A stretch of DNA of 64,000 nt from the NCBI RefSeq assembly GCF_025698545.1, contig NC_068569.1:9114001-9178000 (forward strand), in the 5' to 3' direction. Made by a program: the position numbers and the translations under genes. How positions within the stretch are numbered: the first letter of the stretch is position 1; each line of letters starts with the position of its first letter. This document shows, piece by piece, positions 25,877 to 39,160 of the stretch. The notes beneath the pieces are model-generated. The model was not told where the DNA came from. It saw only the letters and a list, made by a program, of their open reading frames with translations, and ran no database searches. This DNA is from Gossypium raimondii. Its lineage: Eukaryota; Streptophyta; Magnoliopsida; Malvales; Malvaceae.

Positions 25877-27913
25877 GATAGGGTCTATGATGAAGCCAAT
25901 ATCAAGTGACTAAGGAGTTGAATCTTAATTTTCAAAACTTTGTCCAGGCATAAAAGAACACCTCACAGCCTTAGCCTGGCTTATTTTCTCTTATTTGAAA
26001 GCTACTAATTATTCAAGGCATGTAATCTCACAACTTGATTGAAATCCAGACTTTGCTAACCTCATAAGAATTTAGAATTTCTGTCTTTCTCTGTTTTTAT
26101 GTCTCTCTTTCTCTTTTCATACAAGAATGCAGAATCTTTTGTAAATATTACAGATGTTGTGCCAATATATCCATAATAGAAGATTTTACACAATAAAGAA
26201 ATTTTGATATAAGAGTTATTTTTCTTCAGTAACCACTCAAGTTAGGATAGGTTGACAAGGTATTCTGTGTACCTATTATTAGGCCATAAAGTTCTTTCTG
26301 TATTGCATGAGTCATTGAAGGTGTTACTTTTCCTACAGGGTGTATTTGGGTTGCTTGCAATCCCTGCTAGCCTAGTTGTTTTGGTTGGAATCTTGTTGAG
26401 AGAATCCCAAGTGCGCAACTTTGCTTATAGAAGAGTAAGTATTTTCTTTGCAAGCTCTGCATTGATCTTTCAGTTCTTCCTTGATATATTGAAATGTTGG
26501 AAATTGAGATTAGGTAAAGGAGAAAATTGTAGATGCTAGCAAGGTTATGTGGACAACACTGAAATGCCGGGATGTTTGGCGACCGTGTTTATACATGTAT
26601 TTGTCTCTTGCACTAGGCTTACATATCCATGAAGGGATGTTCTACTGGTATACAGATGCAAAGGAGGGTCCATCTTTCTCACAGGTAGCACCATTTCTTT
26701 TTATATTACATATGATTCAGTAATAACACTGCCTTTGGAGTTGGCAAGTGGGCTCTTGAGCTGGATTCAAGTAGTAGTATGTTGCTCCTAATTTCAATCG
26801 TTTGGCTTGTTTGGGCATCAGGGTGCCCAAATTTAAGTTATCTTAGGTTGAAGTTATTTTCATGTTGACTTTTAAAGTTGATTCAGCATTCATTATGTTG
26901 GTTATTTTTTGGGTGAAGTCAGGTCATCCTTTGACAATTACAGTAGCAGGTATTGGTATTGGTTTGGTCATTTTGGTTTTAGGTTGCTTGGTTTTATGTT
27001 ATTCAAATTCAAGTTGTTAATTTCTCACTTTTAAAGTTACTTTGGGTTGGGTTGCGTCTACTTAGTGATGGATCTGCTTACACCACCTCTCTAGGTACAC
27101 TTCACAGTTAGTCCATGTTTATATTATTTGTTAGTGTTTCTTTGCACCTTCTACCTTTGTGTTCTTAATGGTTTTCATTATTTAATTTATGCAGTCTAGA
27201 CTCTGGGAATAACCTTAAGTAGTCAACAGGAAAAAGAAAGTGATATAGGCATTTTGACTGTTTTTTTCCCCAATATCTAATAAATCTCTTGGTTGTAAGC
27301 TGCAATTGTATGCATTTTGCAGGAAGTTGTTGGATCCATCTTCTCTGTTGGTGCCGTGGGCTCTCTTTTTGGGGTCCTTCTGTACCAAAACTTTTTGAAA
27401 AACCATCCTTTTCGTGATATACTTTTTTGGGCCCAGCTGTTGCATGGTGTTTCTGGATTGCTGGATTTGGTATTGGTGTTGCGTATAAATTTGAAACTTG
27501 GTATGCCAGATTATTTCTTTGTGGTGGTTGATGAAGCAGTTTCTCGTATGATTGGGCGTATTAAATGGATGCCTTTTCTCGTACTTAGCTCCAAGCTTTT
27601 CCCATCTGGTATAGAAGGCACTTTCTTCGCTCTAATCATGTCAATTGATCAAATAGGATTGCTTTCATCAGCCTGGTCAGGAGGCCTAGTGCTCCACATG
27701 TTGAATGTTACACGTACACAATTTGACAACCTTTGGATAGCCATTGTTATCCGGAGCCCGTTAAGACTTATTCCAATCGGGTTCCTATTTTTGATGCCTA
27801 GAAGTGATCCCAACTTGTCCATCCTTCCATCTGAGATGTTGAGGACAAAAAGGGGCAATGATGTACTTGAACCTGAGAATATTGAAATGGCTACTCTTGT
27901 CAATAGCATCTGA

Positions 27914-28741
27914 CTTGAACCTGGGCCGGTATTTAAGGAATAACCTCTCCAAAAGTGAACATCGTTTTTCTTGTTGGGAAGTTATTGTAACAATTATCTT
28001 TTAGAATGTTTGAGTACTTAGACATGCAAGGACGTCTTCCTTTTTGTCCCTATGCAGTATTATGTTTCCGGAGGTATGGTTGCCTTTGAATCATTTGCTG
28101 AAGCATCTGAACCTATGCTCAAGGGAGTTCATATTATCTGGAAATTCTGGCTTTACTCAGTTGCCACTTTGCCTGTAGCATTGGAAATGCAGAGTCCGGA
28201 CAGTTTCTAGGTATGTTGCAGGTCCTCTCTCCATCTGTCTCTCACTCTCTGCTTCAACTTAATTGATTGCATCTGACCTCTGATTCTAGTGGTTAAGTGT
28301 GTATTGTATACTATGTGCATTTCGGCTAAAATGGCAATGGAATTAGTTACATTGTCAATGCTTTGTCAGAGACACAAACTGATTTACACACTGAAAATCT
28401 TTCTTCATACATTGAAATAAATAGTACAAGGATATTCATTTAACATGAAAATTAAACTCTTGCCTCTGCTGTGGAAGTAGTGTTATTTCTGGCAATAGCT
28501 GCCAACCCCCCCAACCCCCATTTTTAACATTTACTAATCACTCAGGAAATCTTGAGTGGCTAACGTAATCTGTACCTTCAATTCTCCCTGTGGAGTAATA
28601 TGTATATAATATGAATTAAGAAAGATGGTAGGGTATAGGTATTGTTAATTGCCAACACATCACTTGGCTTAGAAAAGATGGTGGTTATATGTATATATAT
28701 ATGTATCTCCAAAGCAGCCAACCATTGCTGTTTTTTTCTGC
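27914..28741. other. Convergent 3' ends
   Basis: Tail-to-tail spacer between the transporter pseudogene and the aspartic protease gene. It should contain both 3' UTRs. No other gene is supported. Confidence 0.5.
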
Positions 28742-30832
28742 TCAAGTAAAACTGCAACTTTCCTGCGCAAATCCCAACTTAGACCCCTTTGTATCATATA
28801 TAACCCTTTGGTTTCTTTGCTGATAATTTGCAATGATACCTATTTCGTCTTCGAATGAGAGGCTTGCAAGAGCCAAACAAACCTGAGATGCATCTGTCTT
28901 TACAAAGTAAAAGACCCCGTTGATATCCACCTTCATCTCAGCATTACCCTCAAACTGCAATTTTATTGTAGGAACATCCACTTCTTGGTATGCACTAAGG
29001 TTAAAGCAAGTATCCAAGATCGAGAAAGCCGGTGCAGTAGGAAAACCGGAGAATTGTTTCTGAAACTCTGCCTTCAAGGCCTTGTACATTGTTGGAGGAA
29101 GCCTTGTGATAACCGTCCCGGAATCAATAAGCATCGAGCTTTTACCAAAGCTTGAATCTTGCAGTGTCACCCCACCAACACTGATACCAGTAAGGTTGAG
29201 GAAATAAAAAGTTGATAGCTTTGGATTTGGGATAATTCTGGTATAAGAAATGGGGCTAGAAGTATTGTAAACTGATGAATTGCCTCCCAAAACTAATGAA
29301 CCTGATGCTCCAGATTGTGTTGATGGCAAACAATAGGAGAAAAACCCACCAAATATTGCTTTAGTTTGAGAAACCAGAGAGATTGAACTCCTCCCTAGAC
29401 CCAACAGACCTGAAGTTCCACCGAACAGACCATTATTGTTCCGGCCGCACCCAAATATGAAATTGTCCACTGGAGTCTTCCCTAGATTGAGTTGATCATG
29501 AGCTAATTCACCACGAGTGTAGGATCCGTCGCCATAGCTAACAACATAGTTACAGGTGGGCGGGTTTTCCCCACAGATTCCGGTGTTTCCAGTAGCAAAT
29601 GCAAGTGATTGACACTCAGATGAATTGCATGGGACTGTTCGGTAGGAAGGAGATGCAGTAGGGTTGAAAAGAGGTTCTTTTTGGCTATAACATGATTTGC
29701 AAGGCTGGCATTGAACCCAAGTCAAATCACTTCCGGTATCAACAATCACCGTCATTTTCCGACCAGCTATTTCGACTGTAACAATGTAGTTTAGCGTCCC
29801 GAGTTCGACTCCAGAAGTTAAGGGAAGTCTATCATCGGAAACATCACGTGTTTGGGTAGAGGCCATGTTTTTGATCCGGGCTTGCAATGACTGAACTCTT
29901 AGATCATCCAAAATCAAGCGTTTTTGAAGCAACTTGTTCCAGTCTTTGACCCCTCCTCCGTAACAATAGTCCTGGTGCTTCATTTCCAATATGGTTGCAC
30001 CTTTCTCCTGTCCTAAACATCCATAATGAAAGGGGATGTTATTATGCCCACCCTTAATCAAACATAATTTTGCATGAAGAAAGATCAAAGCATTGCAATG
30101 CCAAAAAAGCAAAACCAATGGAATAAAAGAAAGCAAAAAGTTGATATGCAAGAAACAAAAAGAGGCACGTATATATATGGATTTCGATGGTTTTCAATCC
30201 TGTCCATTGACCAAAAGCAGTGAACACAATTAGGTAATATAAATTGAAAATTAGAGATATTTATTTTTTATATACGGAGAGTATTAAAAGAGAAGTGAGA
30301 TCTTCAAATTAGAAGCACATATAAGGCAATTATAGATTAAATAATGTAATGAAAAGCAAAGTCAAGCTTAAAGTACAGTTTATATAGATTTCCTTCCACT
30401 ATATGGAGTAAATAAAAAGAGAGTGATAAAGAGTAAGGCAATAATGGCTGTCTCCCACAAGGCATGAAGCCATGAAAGCAGTTATGGGTCCTTTTTCCTT
30501 TCCTAGCAGGATAAAAAAGAAGAAGAAGAAGAAGCTGAGACAGAGATACATATCTCTCCAAGGTGGAAAATAAAACAAGGGTGAAGCTTTGGCTAGCAAT
30601 GTAATGTAACGAGTCCTGTTCATTTCGTTTGATAAAAAGTAAAAACATACATTAAAAGAAAAAGTAACAACTTACTTGATTTATGAGACAAACAAGTAGA
30701 ATCAACAGTGTCCCATGGAAGGTGGAGAAGCTGCTTGTCTCCATAACAGTGAACCTCATTGTGATAGTGGAGTAGGAGAACAAGTAGTGAAAGCATAAAA
30801 GGGAGAAGAGCCATTCCTTTCATTAACAACAT
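28742..30832 (-). CDS. Nepenthesin-like aspartic protease (A1 family), secreted
   Basis: Two exons: 30832-30676 and 30012-28742 (TGA), 475 residues. The N-terminus (MALLPFMLSLLVLLLHYHNE) is a signal peptide, followed by a propeptide up to about residue 115. The two catalytic motifs are present: DTGSDLTWVQ with Asp144 and DSGTVITRLP with Asp349. The flap motif is YGDGSYTRGEL (212-222). The Cys-rich insert after the first motif (CQPCKSCYS, VPCNSSEC, CGENPPTC) is the nepenthesin-type mark of plant atypical aspartic proteases. It probably acts in the cell wall or apoplast; the substrate is unknown. The Arabidopsis counterpart At1g79720 (from memory) lies next to the folate transporter, as here. 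No C-terminal GPI signal is seen. Confidence 0.93.
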
Positions 30833-33371
30833 TGCTGAGCTGAGAGTGATGAAAAGAAAAAAGAGATGAAGAGGAAGAGGAAGAGGAAGAGAACAAAAGA
30901 GGAAGGGCTGGCTAAAGGTCCCACTGCTGCATCTCGAATTATTGGGGATTCACATGCTTTTACTTACCAACACACTAATTAACACCACCCCCTTCTAAAC
31001 TTCTTCTCCTTCTTTCTCTGGATTTAAATAGATTCAACTCCAACCCCATATTATTATATCATCCTTCTTTCATAATTTTTTAAATTTCTTTTGTCCTTCA
31101 TATTTAGGACATTAAACCTGTTGCATGCGACGTAAGCGAAATTACATTCTCCATATAAAACAATGCCTGCTAGCCTCATGTAGACTGGACTATACTTAAG
31201 TTACTAGGTTGAGATTATGACTACTTATATTCTTTTAATTTTAATTACAACATTTATAAACTTCACGGACTAAATAATAAAAAAAGAAAAAGAAAATTGG
31301 TTTTTTATGCTTTGTGAGGTTGTTTGTTGTAAGAAAGGGACTTATCTCTTCACGGAATCTACTGTAACAGCTTACACCCTTTGAGGGACAGACAGGCTCT
31401 TTTGGTGCGTTTTTTATGTTCCCTGCCTTTTATTATTTGCTGTTTTCTGCAAGTGGAATATTTTATTTTTATTGCTGAATATCATATATGGATTCTGCCT
31501 TCAGAAAAAGAAAAAAGAATTGGATCCCATTTTTATATAATCATTTTTTGATAGGAAGATCAGATTAATTTGCTGCTATTACACTAACACACTTCTTTAT
31601 ATTAACACAACTTAAAACATACCGAAACACCCAAGTGTTTAACATTCTTAAGTGATGCCATTTCTCTAACCAAAAAAAGTGATGCAAATTGAATGTTAAA
31701 AGAAGAAGAATAAAAAAAGAGTTTAATGATAGTTTAGCTTTTGCATGCTCCTACTCTGACCATGCATTCCTCAATTCACTACTGATTTTGAATGTTTGAA
31801 ATTTAGAAACATAACTTTAATTCCCTTTTTCGATAATAAAAAGACCCTTCAAATTTTACGGTTTTATTTAATTTATTTGTATATTAAATTATATATTATT
31901 CGTCCAAAAGAAATTTTATTATATACTAATTTATATAACACCCATATCATTCGTTCAAAAAAAAAAAGCACCCATGTTATAAATGTTATAAAATCAACAA
32001 GTTTGAACATACAACTAAAAAAATTATAATAAAATTTTCAACTTAACTATTCATGTATTTTATTTTTTTTTGAAAATAGTAGTTTAAGCTAAAAGGATAT
32101 AGTATTCTTATATTAAATTTGTTGTTTTCTTAAAAAATTATTTCTAAATTTTTTAATTTAATTAATATCGGATCGACTTGTGACACGAACTTAGTCAAAC
32201 ATTTAATAATAACAAAATATAGATAATGTACAATATTATGATTTCTTTAAAATAAAATTTTATGATCACCATTCAAATTTCATTGATTGAATTGATGCAT
32301 TTCGTTGATTGAATGTGTTTCTTTTTAAATCTAAATGCTTTTCTTTTATATATAAAATGCCTACTGATTCATTTCGTTAATTAAAATTTTATTTTTAAAA
32401 ATCTAAAATGCTTTTTTTATATAAAATGTCTACTTCTATCAAAAATTTCCAACTCTTTTATCGCAGAAAATACACATTTAAGTACTCCGAACCCGAACAG
32501 ATATTATTTTAGTTGTTAAAATAGAAATAATGCCAACTAAGCTAAGATTTAATATTTTAATTAATAAAAAACAAAATATTTGTTTTCATATAATATAAAT
32601 CCTGTTCATATAATTATGAAATTTTAAATTATAAATTGAAAATAAATAAATAAAATTTAAATCATTATCTTTTGTTTTTGATAAAATATTAGAATATTGT
32701 AGTATTAGATGAAATAGAATGGAATTGAATACGGGGCGGCTGGTAATAGGCGGAAGCTGCTTTCACCGCTGCCCAAGTGTTTTTCAATTCAACCATGATG
32801 GATGGTATGAACAATTTGACTTTTACAATATCTTATACAAGTGGTGGTGGTGGTGTGTATTCAGCCTTTTGTGGATCCACATCAAATTCACTTCATCTTT
32901 TTCAAATTTTGTTCACAACTTGAAATGTATTTTTTATTAATATTTCAGTAAATCCAATCTCAAAACACTTTAATCTAAGGTCCGGTCTACATAAAGTAAA
33001 CCCGTGAACACATAAGGCTTGAAATGGAGTGATGATGGTGATTGATGTTGTACCACCATCCACTCAATGGCAACCATTTAATCCAGTTGTTTTAACATGA
33101 TTCTTTGAGCTAGTGCCTGTACATCCAAACGCCATCATAAAAACTAGCACAGGCTTTCTTAGACACAAAGAAAACACATCCATCCATCAAGGATTGCAAG
33201 GTTGTAAGTTAAATTGATATTATCCAATAAAGAATAAACTGATTTAGTATATTTTTCAGCAACTTAAAGAGAATATATATCTATATAATCGCAAAATCGG
33301 ACAAAACAACTATACCAGTCATTGCTTCATAACTCAGCAAAGGGGAAACTGAAACGGAAAAAGAGTACCAT
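30833..33371. other. Intergenic region, AT-rich
   Basis: Upstream region of the protease gene, with a purine-rich minus-strand leader next to 30840, then 3' region of PIG-F. Strongly AT-rich from 31790 to 32700. Short open frames here show no family motifs. Confidence 0.5.
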
Positions 33372-36300
33372 CTACTCTGCTTTGAGTTGCTTTCGTCCAG
33401 CATGCATTTTTAGTGCAAGACCAAAGGATCCCACCATCCCAACCACATAACCAGCCATTGCTCCATAACTCACACAGATTGGCCAATCCTACCAAGGAAA
33501 GTAATTGAGTGCGTCAAGCCTCTAATATATTTATACATATAATCGCAATGCTATATCCAAACAAACATGTCAAATTTGCAATACACTCAACAAACATGAA
33601 TAGTATCTTATATACCTGACAATATAAACTACAAGAAAAAAATGTTTTGCCAAAGCTTAATGGTTAGGAGGGAGAGATATAGATCAATACCCCACAGTCG
33701 TATTTGCATAACTACAGCCATGTGACAACCCTTCTTCTTCATGCATAATTTGTAAGTCATAATAGAGGAGGTAGCCACTAAAGGCAGATATTTTGGCTTC
33801 TAAGGGGCTGCCTAATGTCAATTGCACATTAACAAAGCAATTTCCGAACACTAGTGCTTTACAAGTATTGGGTGCGGAATGTAAGGGAGACAAGAATCCT
33901 TTTTCTTTGTGAGAGTACATCGAAGCAATATGCAAAAGATAACCACAGCTACACAGAGTAATGCAGTTCCATATAAAGCCCTGAAGTGCAATGTCATTTG
34001 GTCCATATACATGAGAATAGTGATGAACATAGATCACAAGATACAGAGTGTAGAAGATAGACTCTTGAACTTCGTCTATGGAGTCACACATCTTAAACCC
34101 CTCAAGACCAAGATCTTCCGCCACATCCAAAGGAGATGAAATGAATCATACACAATAAAAAACCAAGAATAACAGCAATCACAAGAATATGCCTGAATAT
34201 ATCTCATACGTCAGGTGAACAAAGCAAAAGTACATTAGCCACTTCTACAAATCACTCATTGAAAAAATGCTACACAAACAAGTAAGATTGATATGAAAGG
34301 AAAGGCATACTTTGATTACCCCAGAATAAAGTTAAGACTGTAAACAAGGATATAGGCTCAGGCATGCCACCAAGATACAATTGCAAATAAAAAAATTAAC
34401 CAAATTGACCAAGTGCATCTAACAAGTTTTAAAATTTTCCCAACATTAATGTTCAACTTCATCTACACCTGGAGGAACAGAAACTATTCAATAAATCTGT
34501 TCGACAGAATGCATACAGAAGTTTGGGCATAACTCCAGATGATTTTAGTAATTTGTGCAATGTCTCAACCCTCCAGTGGGACTGGAATCTGTTGTCACAT
34601 TCTATACAAGTTTCATTCAATAATACATTTGTAAGATCCACTTGCTTAACAAAAACACCTGATGAAGGGATATCAGCTCTATTAATTGGAAAAATATCTT
34701 TGAAACATAAGTTTTTGTAGGAGACATGTTGAAGTAATATATACAGAACCATCAGGTCACCAGCAGTTAAACCCACTTGTCCATATGCCTTAACCATGTT
34801 AGACTCGGGGCAAATATTGAATATACAAGTATTGGTTTATTATAAGGACTAGTTTCAAAATAATGATTCTAAGGTTTGAATTCATTAATCCCATCAAAGA
34901 ACTTAATGGAAGAATCCAATCATAAATGGAAAGGGGTTCAAAGTATGGAAAAGGGGAATAGTATATCTAACAAGTATGCAAATTTTGAGCACAGGAATGA
35001 ACATAGATAGCATGAGAAATCCTTTCCTGTTTTACTCATTAGCGATAAAGAAACATAAGAACTTAATGTGAAAACGAAAATTGTAAGTCACAATTTTTAT
35101 AGGGGGGAGATGGTACCTGCCAAGGGCGTTCCCAATCAAGTGGCATAGGCCAAGCACCAAACCAAGCTCCAATTACAGCTCCATGTGCTGGTAGACAAAG
35201 CATAAATTCCAAAGGTCCATTTGGCCTAAGAGAATGATATCAAACATCTATATCAACACATAGTAAAACCCATGCACAAATCAATCAAACATTATTCAGG
35301 TAAAAATGAGAATCTAGACGGACAAGACAGCAACCTCTTTATACAGATAACCAAATTTTCTATTGAAACACTCGCCTACTACTACAATTTATGTTGCAAA
35401 CCTAACTGTAAGTGCCATAAAGCTTTGATACTAAAAACAGTATGCTCTGAAACTTTACTCTCATTTCAACCTGTAAGCTCAAGCGTTAGATCCACAAATA
35501 TGCCATAACATAATTAAGCCGGAAAATTGCTAATCAAGTTTGAAAGGCTGCCCCACTACTATCTCTTTGACTCACCAGCCCTCTTCTCCAAACATACAAA
35601 TACACCAAATTAAAGGTAAAACTTTCGACGTGGCTATTTGAGAAGAATTTATCTCTCTGTATAAAAGGTTTTAGATATTGCAAACAATGAAGCTAGCTGT
35701 TTCACTTGTGAGTTCGTACACAAAAACTAATAAAGTAATAATACGATAAAGATAAAAATGGTTACTGATACCAAGTCTCATTTACCATGCAAAATGAACG
35801 AACATTTTAAAACAAGAAGCACAATGCTTATGGAAAATGAGGAGCCAGCATTTACACAAGAAACGCTTACTTTGTACATGCAAATATGCGATGCCAATCT
35901 GTCCAACTTGAACCATAAACACAAGCTGTGGGCACAAACTGCAAAAAGGCACCAAAACGTAATTTAGTGCGAGTATGGAATATAAAGGTTCATGTTACTA
36001 GTAATTTAGATGAACATAATACACCTAGAATTCAAATAATTAAGTCATAACAGAAACTCATCAATACTGCCTATTGACTAAGAGGAAACATGAATAAAAT
36101 ATAAATCAACACTGCATCCAGGTGACAACTGCAAACATGGAAAAAAAGCGGATCACAATGATGATATACCTTTGGGATTTTATAAACAAAATTAAATAAA
36201 ATAAATCTGTAAAAGGAAACATATTGCTACATGAGTATACATGTCCAACACCCTATGGAGTCGAATATTAAGCATTCAAATATGTAAGCTAATGCTGAAA

Positions 36301-37151
36301 GTTCCTAAATGATGTCAAAATATATACTATAAATAGACAGTGGTATTAAAACTTGGAGACTTACAGTGAATGAAGACATCAGAAGAGACCAGTTAACTGT
36401 CTTTTCTAAGTATCTGCACCCAACAAGAGAGGAACATAATTAATGCCCAATTTCGCAATAACTAACTTCTAAACCATTATGAAAACTGAAAAGCAAGGCC
36501 ATTGGGCATCCTTAGATAATATTGTCGCAATCGTAGTAATGCTAAGGTGTGGATTATATCCACCCTAGATCACGTACTGCAAGCCGACGGGTGCACCCAA
36601 AGCTAATGCTCCAAGCGCATTTAATAGAGCCCCTAGAAATTGAAAGACACACAAATTATACAACTATATTGCTAAAATTATAGTATTCAAGTGTCATTAT
36701 CAGCTTAACACTAACCAACAGGAAGTCCCAGCAGACCTCGGGCAATAGCTGTGAAATACTGTAAAAACCCAACATAAAACAATTAAAAAACAGTAAATAG
36801 AAATAAAATTCATCGAAATTATTGGCTAACCGAGCATTTCTCCGGTTTCTGTCTACAGCAACTGAAAAGAAGGATAACAACTGGGAATTCAATAGCCTAA
36901 CAAAGAAAAACAAATCATTAGAAACAAAAAGAAATTAGCGACAATGAACAAAGTAAAGAAAGTTGAGGGGGAAAAAAAGCTACCCAGATCAAACAAAGAG
37001 TTTTTGTAGGATCAAAGACGAGATTGAGGGAATAGACATGGTGGGCCACCCAAAACCCAGCGGCCAAGGCTAGTCCGCAGCAAACATGGATAAAAAATAC
37101 TTGGGAAGATGATATTGTCGATTGGGGATTCTTCTCTAACTCCTCCTTCAT
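33372..37151 (-). CDS. PIGF: PIG-F, subunit of GPI ethanolamine-phosphate transfer
   Basis: Eight exons: 37151-36984, 36896-36831, 36758-36716, 36632-36578, 36413-36365, 35938-35871, 35225-35117 and 33488-33372 (TAG), giving 224 residues, close to human PIG-F (about 219). PIG-F is a membrane protein of the endoplasmic reticulum that partners PIG-O or PIG-G in adding ethanolamine phosphate to the GPI anchor. Seen: VFFIHVCCGLALAAGFWVAH (first membrane segment), AIEFPVVILLF, ARGLLGLPVG, GALLNALGALALGAPVGLQY, the conserved GSSWTDWHRIF, then HGAVIGAWFGAWPMPLDWER and PWQDWPICVSYGAMAGY. The dense Gly/Ala/Trp pattern in the C-terminal half is typical of the family. Intron 7 is long (1.6 kb) and contains two chance-like open frames. 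The Arabidopsis gene At1g16040 (from memory) fits the same neighbourhood. Confidence 0.92.
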
Positions 37152-38239
37152 TTCCTTGTAATATCTTTTCTACAATGCTCTAATTGGAAATTTAAAATAT
37201 CCCGGGGTTTGAGACTTCGACTCGGCCCGGTTTTGGTGGGGACAGACTTCGGATCGTCTCTAATTGCTTTGACTGTTAAATTGTTAATGCCATCATTAAT
37301 TTTTAAATTTTTAAAAACTTTTTGTGTTCGGCCAAAATTTATGATATAATTATATTTATGTATAAAAATTTAAAAGGTCCTAATATTTTCTAAATTTTTC
37401 TACTATTTATATATTTGAAATTTGATATTCTACTTTTAATTTTAAAAATTTAATTATTTTATGTTTTTGAGTTTAAAAATGTAATTCTATTTGTTAATAC
37501 TATTAAAATTTATTTATTAAATTTATTGGTATAACAATTTAAAATTTTTAAAAAAATTTATTTGGTATTCATGTAACAAAATGATATTGTAATTAACTTG
37601 AACTTAATAGAGAATTTTATACCAACATTTTGATTGAAATAAAGTATTTAGATTAACTAATGACATTTTCTTATGATAGCCAGCCTTCATGATTGTGGCA
37701 GCAGGAAAGATTTTTCCTTTCGCTTGGTTCTTTTAGTTTGATTGCTTTAGGTCTGTCTAACACAATCTAAAGTACTAAATACCTTATTCAATGTCAGATT
37801 CTAGTAGGAAGATCTACCATCAGTCCAACGTTTGAATCGATATAATTAATATGCTGTACATACAACAATCTTTGAATAGATGTAATTAACATGTTAATGT
37901 TATATATTTTTAGTCAACTGACACACTTTTATTGTATATCTATATATTTTTTGGAAGCAAGTGACAAATATAACTTCAATTTGTCTCCATTATATACCAG
38001 TTTATAGTGCTCGCCCTACTCGAATTCTTTATGTGAATTTAACTTGGTACATCTAGAATAAGGAAACCCTATTTGGGATTACAGTAGCCAATACATAGAA
38101 ACAGTACTAAGCACTAAGCTAATATTAGAACATCGGGCACTTCCTATTTGTCATCACATTTTGCTATATAGAAAAGCTTTACTGGTTGTGGGTTTAGAGA
38201 GATGATATGCTCAAATATTCGTGGAGAAGTTGACACCTG
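37152..38239. other. Spacer between PIG-F and the proline-rich pseudogene
   Basis: AT-rich. From about 37700 it resembles the stretch at 39480-39720 (for example TTTTCCTTTCGCTTG against TTTTCTTTCGCTTG, and ACATTTTGCTATA in both), so it is the flank of a tandem duplication. Confidence 0.5.
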
Positions 38240-39160
38240 AGAAGCGCTGGTTAGGGAGTGGAGGTGGGTAATGAAATCAAGAAACTTGAAGACGTTCATT
38301 TTGAGGGTGTTTTTTTCTATATCATGGATATGCCACTACCAGATGGAGTAATACTACCGATCCCGTCATTATTCTTTGATGATGGTCGTATTGGGGGAGG
38401 ATGCACTGAGCTCTGTATTGGTGGAATTGCCTTCTCGGGAGATGCATGTAATGAGGTTGATGATGGCACCGTTGGAGGAGGATGCATTTTCTGTTTTGAT
38501 GGAACTGCTGGTGTAGGAGATGCATGGAATGAGGTTGGTTATGGCATTATTGGAGGAGGATGCACCGAACTCTGTTTTGATGGAACCGCTGGCATGGGAA
38601 ATGCATGTAATGAGGTCGATGATGGCATTGTTAGAGGAGGATGCATTGAGATCTCTGTTCTGGTGGAACTGCCGCTGTAGGCGGCAACGGCACTGCGCCT
38701 AGTGGTGTAGGAGGTGAAAATAAATTTGATCAAGGTATAATTAGCTTAGCTCATGGATTTGCAGTTTCATAGTTGTGATCAATTATGTGGTCTACTTGCT
38801 GCTGCTCAGTTGTTGTCGATCGATGCTTCCTTTGGAGTTGGAGCGCTACTCGTAATCCATCCAATACCCACAAACATCAATTCAAAGATTGATGATGATG
38901 ATGACGATCTTATTGCCATGAGTGGTTTTGGTGATGATATTGTTGAAGATGGAGGTGGTAGGCTTGAGATCCTTCCACCCATATTCAGAATTATCTACTC
39001 ATCGTTCAAGGACAGCCCTGTAGCAAGCATCCTAACGGGAAAATAAATATAAATAAATAAACCAATAATATTAAATTCCTTGTACATATATTACCAGGAA
39101 AAACTCTTGCTTGAACATCAATAGGAAGAAAAAGCAAAAGGAAGAAAAGTCTTGTTCTTA
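38240..39160 (-). pseudogene. Broken tandem copy of the proline-rich repeat gene
   Basis: Second copy of the gene at 40029-41499, same strand. The start of exon 2 (39017 downward) matches LSLNDE-IILNMGGRISSLPP, but the Ser codon TCG is TAG here, a nonsense codon at about 39002-39004. The first exon is recognisable at about 39096-39160 by its signal-peptide remnant, but I see no intact start. Further stops and frame changes follow. Instead of the 231-bp unit of the intact gene, this copy repeats a unit of about 84 bp (GATGCATGTAATGAGGTTGA and similar) between 38440 and 38680. The long open frame on the opposite strand here is a by-product of these repeats. Confidence 0.75.
38440..38680. repeat. 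Tandem repeat, about 84-bp unit, three copies
   Basis: Units begin near GATGCATGTAATGAGGTTGA, GATGCATGGAATGAGGTTGG and AATGCATGTAATGAGGTCGA, each followed by GGAGGAGGATGCA. Lies inside the proline-rich pseudogene. Confidence 0.75.

Larger units (their letters stand above)
21542..27913 (+). pseudogene. Folate-biopterin transporter (BT1 family) with two nonsense codons
   Basis: Membrane carrier of the plant folate-biopterin transporter family. Five exons keep good splice sites and phase: 21542-21929, 22215-22474, 26339-26434, 26514-26684, 27323-27913 (TGA), 502 codons. Two in-frame TAG codons break exon 1: 21734-21736, where the family has Gln (YGIS[12 protein letters not shown]), and 21854-21856, where it has Lys (HFPWIV-stop-PLWGLLTDV). 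Other family blocks are intact: [44 protein letters not shown] and [10 protein letters not shown]. Intron 2 (3.9 kb) contains a solo LTR. The stops precede nearly all membrane segments, so the full protein cannot be made; a shorter product from a downstream start is conceivable but unlikely. From memory the Arabidopsis relative At1g79710 sits beside WRI4, as here. Confidence 0.82.

Noticed and set aside
28060-28220. Short frame after the folate transporter stop
   Set aside because: It probably belongs to the 3' UTR; it does not continue the transporter family alignment.
32719-32940. 73-codon open frame
   Set aside because: Low-complexity Trp/Phe-rich translation in AT-rich spacer, with no signal, motif or splice context.
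38258-38680. Glycine-rich 140-codon open frame on the plus strand
   Set aside because: It is the antisense of tandem repeats in the proline-rich pseudogene; the sense strand matches the intact neighbour.
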